DNA of 64,000 bases. Source: Linyphia triangularis (Eukaryota > Arthropoda > Arachnida > Araneae > Linyphiidae). Of the stretch, positions 60,930 through 64,000 are shown one piece after another; position 1 is the stretch's first letter; each line of letters opens with the position of its first letter. The notes under the pieces were generated by a model. It did not search any database. It was not told where the DNA came from and saw only the letters and a list, made by a program, of their open reading frames with translations. The stretch spans positions 3,162,001-3,226,000 of the forward strand of contig OZ021723.1 in the NCBI GenBank assembly GCA_963978545.1, in the 5' to 3' direction. The position numbers and the translations under genes are program-made.

Positions 60930-61960
60930 AGATCAAGAACTAAAGTGTTAAATGAGATGGAACGCTTTAGATTCATCTTCAAGATGTGGCACTTCTTTAA
61001 AGAGTGGTCTGATTATTCGCCAATTACTGTTTGGCAGAAAACTTTTGATAAAAGTTTATTACGTCAAAAATATCCATTTGGAAACAGAAGAATTCAAATT
61101 TTTGTAAGACATTTTAACATCTAAAGTGCCTTCTAACATACAATATTATTCTTCCATTTAGATAATTGTAGATCACGTTCATTTTTTAGTAGTAAAAATA
61201 AAATTTGCTCTCTAGGGTTGATAGCTTTTAAAATTATTACCTCCAGTGAGTATTATCTAGATTTAAAAACTAAATTCCTTTCATGTGTCGTACAAAAATT
61301 CTCCCTCAAATCCGGAATACCCAGAATACTTTTATTATTTATTTTACTGCTAGATTTTGAAAATTAAGAAATTGAAGGAATAATATGGGAAAATATGCTA
61401 AATTGAGCCATTCAAATTTTTTCATCCATTTTCAATTTAAATTCTCTTTCACGACTTATAATAAAAAAGTTAATTATTTCTTAAAAAAAAGTGGGAATTG
61501 TAATTGATTTAAATAGCTTGTAGCTATTGCTCTGACTGGACTGTATTAAAGAAAATATTAACTTCAAACTACACATTGATAGCTATACCAATGCATATCA
61601 AAGAATGTTTTTTTGATAAAAGGAATATTCCCTTTAAAAAAAAATTATTTGAGACTTCTCTCTGAATATTTTATAATATGAATTCAACTCAGGGGAATTG
61701 GATTTACTTTCACTTGAAGTTAAATATTTGCTTTTTTCATTGCAATGGTATATTGTTTTAGGAATGGTACATTGTTGGCGGTGTGAAAAGGAAGTCATAT
61801 TATTTCCATGTAAAATTGGTCGTTATTTCAAGACTTGTATCTCTGAATTTATTTAAAAATGCCTCATAAATTGTAATCCGGTTTTTTTTCTAACATAATA
61901 TCTTTTTATGTCATATAATATATTTTATAATATAATATGTTTTTATGATTATTATATATT
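60930..61960. other. no gene recognised
   Basis: The frame 60858-61124 covers the start, with no domain I know; the rest is AT-rich. Confidence 0.45.
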
Positions 61961-62175
61961 TTTTATAATATTTTATAAATACTCTGATTTTATAATGAGC
62001 AGTAATTCTTTAATGTAAATTTAATAGTCTCACGAGGAGAAAAACCTTTTTTTTATATATACTTTTTTTATACTTTTTTTTATATTATACTTTTTATAAT
62101 ATTTTATAAATACTCTGATTTTATAATGAGCAGTAATTCTTTAATGTAAATTTAATAGTCTCACGAGGAGAAAAA
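61961..62175 (+). repeat. 131-bp tandem duplication
   Basis: 84 bases (TAAATACTCTGATTTTATAA through CTCACGAGGAGAAAAA) occur twice, at 61961-62044 and 62092-62175, with no difference that I can see. A recent event. Confidence 0.9.
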
Positions 62176-62504
62176 ACTTTTTTTTTCTTTTGAATGCATA
62201 AAATTTTCTCGAATAATTTTGAAAAGTCTGCATCAAATACATGCGTGAAAGAAAATCAATAGGGAATATTAAATAGATTTTGAGAAAAATACGTCTACGT
62301 TTTGAAAATGTAGTTGTATTTTTCAAGTAATTCATATTTTAATGTCAGTGCTCGAAAATATTTCAAGAATGATGTTTTTTTCAACTACAAAATAATAATA
62401 ATAATATTGTGTTCATGAAATATCTCTTATATTCAAATAATTCCTAGTGTCCTTCCTAACAATAATGATGTGTCCATAGCTTGCCGACACTTTCGTAAGA
62501 AAAC

Positions 62505-62605
62505 ATCTCTTATTCAGTCAGTAAAAAACTCACCACTTATTCAGTCAAGAAAAGAAACAATATCTTATTCAGTCAAGAAAAAATATATCTTATTCAATTT
62601 TAAGA
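62505..62605 (+). repeat. short tandem repeat CTTATTCAGTCAAGAAAA
   Basis: Four units of about 28-32 bases with slightly different spacers. Confidence 0.75.
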
Positions 62606-64000
62606 AAGATTAGTTTCTATTATTCAAATTTATTGATCAAACTACATTTCAGTAGGATATATAACATTTCTAAAAAATAATTTCACCAATTAAAGTATTA
62701 AAAATTATCATGCAATTTTTAAAAAAAATTGGTTGCTGATATTTTATAATATATTTGCATTAGTAACAAACAATTATGCGGATAATTCAGTATATTTCAC
62801 TAATTTAGTGACTATAAGTATTTTTAATTTATTGAGGATAAAATATAAACGAAACTTCAAAAATGAAGTTTAAACACAAAAAAATTTAGTTTTAAAAAAG
62901 CATATAAAGACTTAATTAGATGCTAGTTAAACTTTAAAAAAAATCAGTTTGAAACATTATATAATATTTAATGCATTTAGATGTTTTGATTAAAAATATA
63001 AAAATAATTACTTTTATTAAACTGCAATTAATTACGAAGGTTAAATGCTTACGCTTTTCCAAAAAAAAAGAAAAATAAATATAATTTTTTTTGTAAATTA
63101 TATTTTTAGTACAAATCATATTCTTAAGACACGTGCTTTCTGTTTATTAAAAAATATAATAGGCGGTTTAATTAGAAAGAGAAGGGCTTACGCAGGACAT
63201 TTAATCAACTCAATTAAAGGAAACAAATGGCAATTAGTTTAATTTATGGAATAGATAAATTTTATAACCAATTAAAAGAAAATTTAATAGATAAATGTCT
63301 TTTACATCTTATTTAATGACCCAAAGCGTAGTATTTTTCAACTAACATTTGAAAAAAAGAAAAAAAAAATGTCTTAAGTATCTCTTACTCTCTGTAGGTA
63401 TTCTTAATTCAAACAAATATTTTTTTTTTTAAGATTTGAGATTTTCATAGTACTTTTCAGTAACATTAATTTGAAAGTAATTATATAACACCTCTGCTTT
63501 ATAATATTAACAATTTAATTAATCAGTGACTGCTTTGTCTCATATTTTCAGTTAATATTATTCAATTTAGATATTAGAAATATTTTAGACCAATTTTTAA
63601 AGAATAAGATTTTGAGTTATTTGATTTTTATTTCCCTATCATGTAAATAATTTCTAAAAATGCCAAGGTACCTTAAAAAATTGAATTTTCATAAAATTTC
63701 ACAATTATATTTCTATAATTTTGAGAAAGCTTGTTTCCTAACGATTCTAAAAACATCTTTACTTTTCCTCTAAGTCAACTATGAACAAAGTTATGATAAA
63801 TTTAATGCAATCGTATTAATAGGTTTTCAATGCAACTTTGTACTTTAAACTCACTTTTTGCAAAATGGAATTTTCACCGTTTCGTTAACATCATTAAAAT
63901 TTTAACTTAAAAAGTAGTAAACACATTGCGGTGCTCATCATAATGCTCATCATTAAATGGCACTAAATCTAAGTGCCAGAAGAAATGGTAATTAATTTAT
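62606..64000. other. AT-rich DNA, no gene recognised
   Basis: Only short frames reading poly-A or poly-T (62934-63242). Nothing else supported. Confidence 0.5.

Noticed and set aside
60858..61124. 88-codon frame as a gene fragment
   Set aside because: Begins inside the arm of a palindromic MITE; no family recognised, and one stop-free frame of this size is not enough evidence.

Overview
This is a eukaryotic, strongly AT-rich and intergenic-type stretch. I recognise no intact host gene in it. The open reading frames are short, many are low-complexity translations of (TA)n or poly-A tracts, and the coding similarity I can recognise belongs to decayed transposable elements. The element mix (Jockey/I-like and endonuclease-RT LINEs, a tRNA-derived SINE, a P-superfamily element with a THAP exon, Tc1/mariner relics, and several families of long-TIR MITEs) suggests an arthropod, perhaps a chelicerate. 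That assignment is inference only; no host gene confirms it.

Layout. 1-8.9 kb: AT-rich DNA with a hAT-like MITE (1565-1990, target duplication GTAAT), scattered modules of a dispersed repeat (here 'family C'), a deleted copy of MITE family B (7754-8093) and a TTAA-flanked element (8370-8887). 11.5-17 kb: a larger MITE-B copy, a TA-flanked long-TIR element (family D, copy 1), a TTAA-flanked element (13963-14848), a family C cluster, and element A (16263-16986). 17.2-24.5 kb: a MITE-B fragment abutting a 39-bp minisatellite, a Tc/mariner-type transposase relic, a second copy of element A split by about 2.76 kb of foreign DNA, and more tandem repeats. That foreign DNA includes a fold-back element with nearly identical 250-bp arms. 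26.8-29 kb: an LTR-like sequence with an inverted duplication of its upstream part, then another TTAA-type element. 32.7-35.5 kb: a decayed LINE (endonuclease plus reverse transcriptase) on the minus strand.

35.8-37.35 kb: two Harbinger/Tourist-like MITEs sit back to back with a shared TTA. One carries a 19-copy, 54-bp array where its neighbour has a single unit. 38.8-41.8 kb: family D copy 2, a 22-bp/111-bp higher-order minisatellite interrupted by a hAT-like MITE, a transposase relic and a LINE 3' end. 45.0-49.1 kb: an inverted-repeat element, then a 3-kb long-TIR transposon with a broken transposase. The latter has a SINE (11-bp target duplication) inserted inside it and a small MITE at its right end. 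51.15-53.39 kb: a complete-ended but internally deleted P-type transposon with a perfect 8-bp target duplication. 56-64 kb: a LINE RNase H fragment, a Tc1 relic, a third family D fragment, and several minisatellites and hairpins.

Nothing here suggests genes working together. The window records successive transposon insertions, nested insertions, and expansion of tandem repeats inside or beside transposons. Its most distinctive features are the paired MITEs with the 54-bp array, the P-element, the group of TTAA-flanked elements whose ends begin GGTA, and the long-TIR transposon with a transposase of a family I cannot name.
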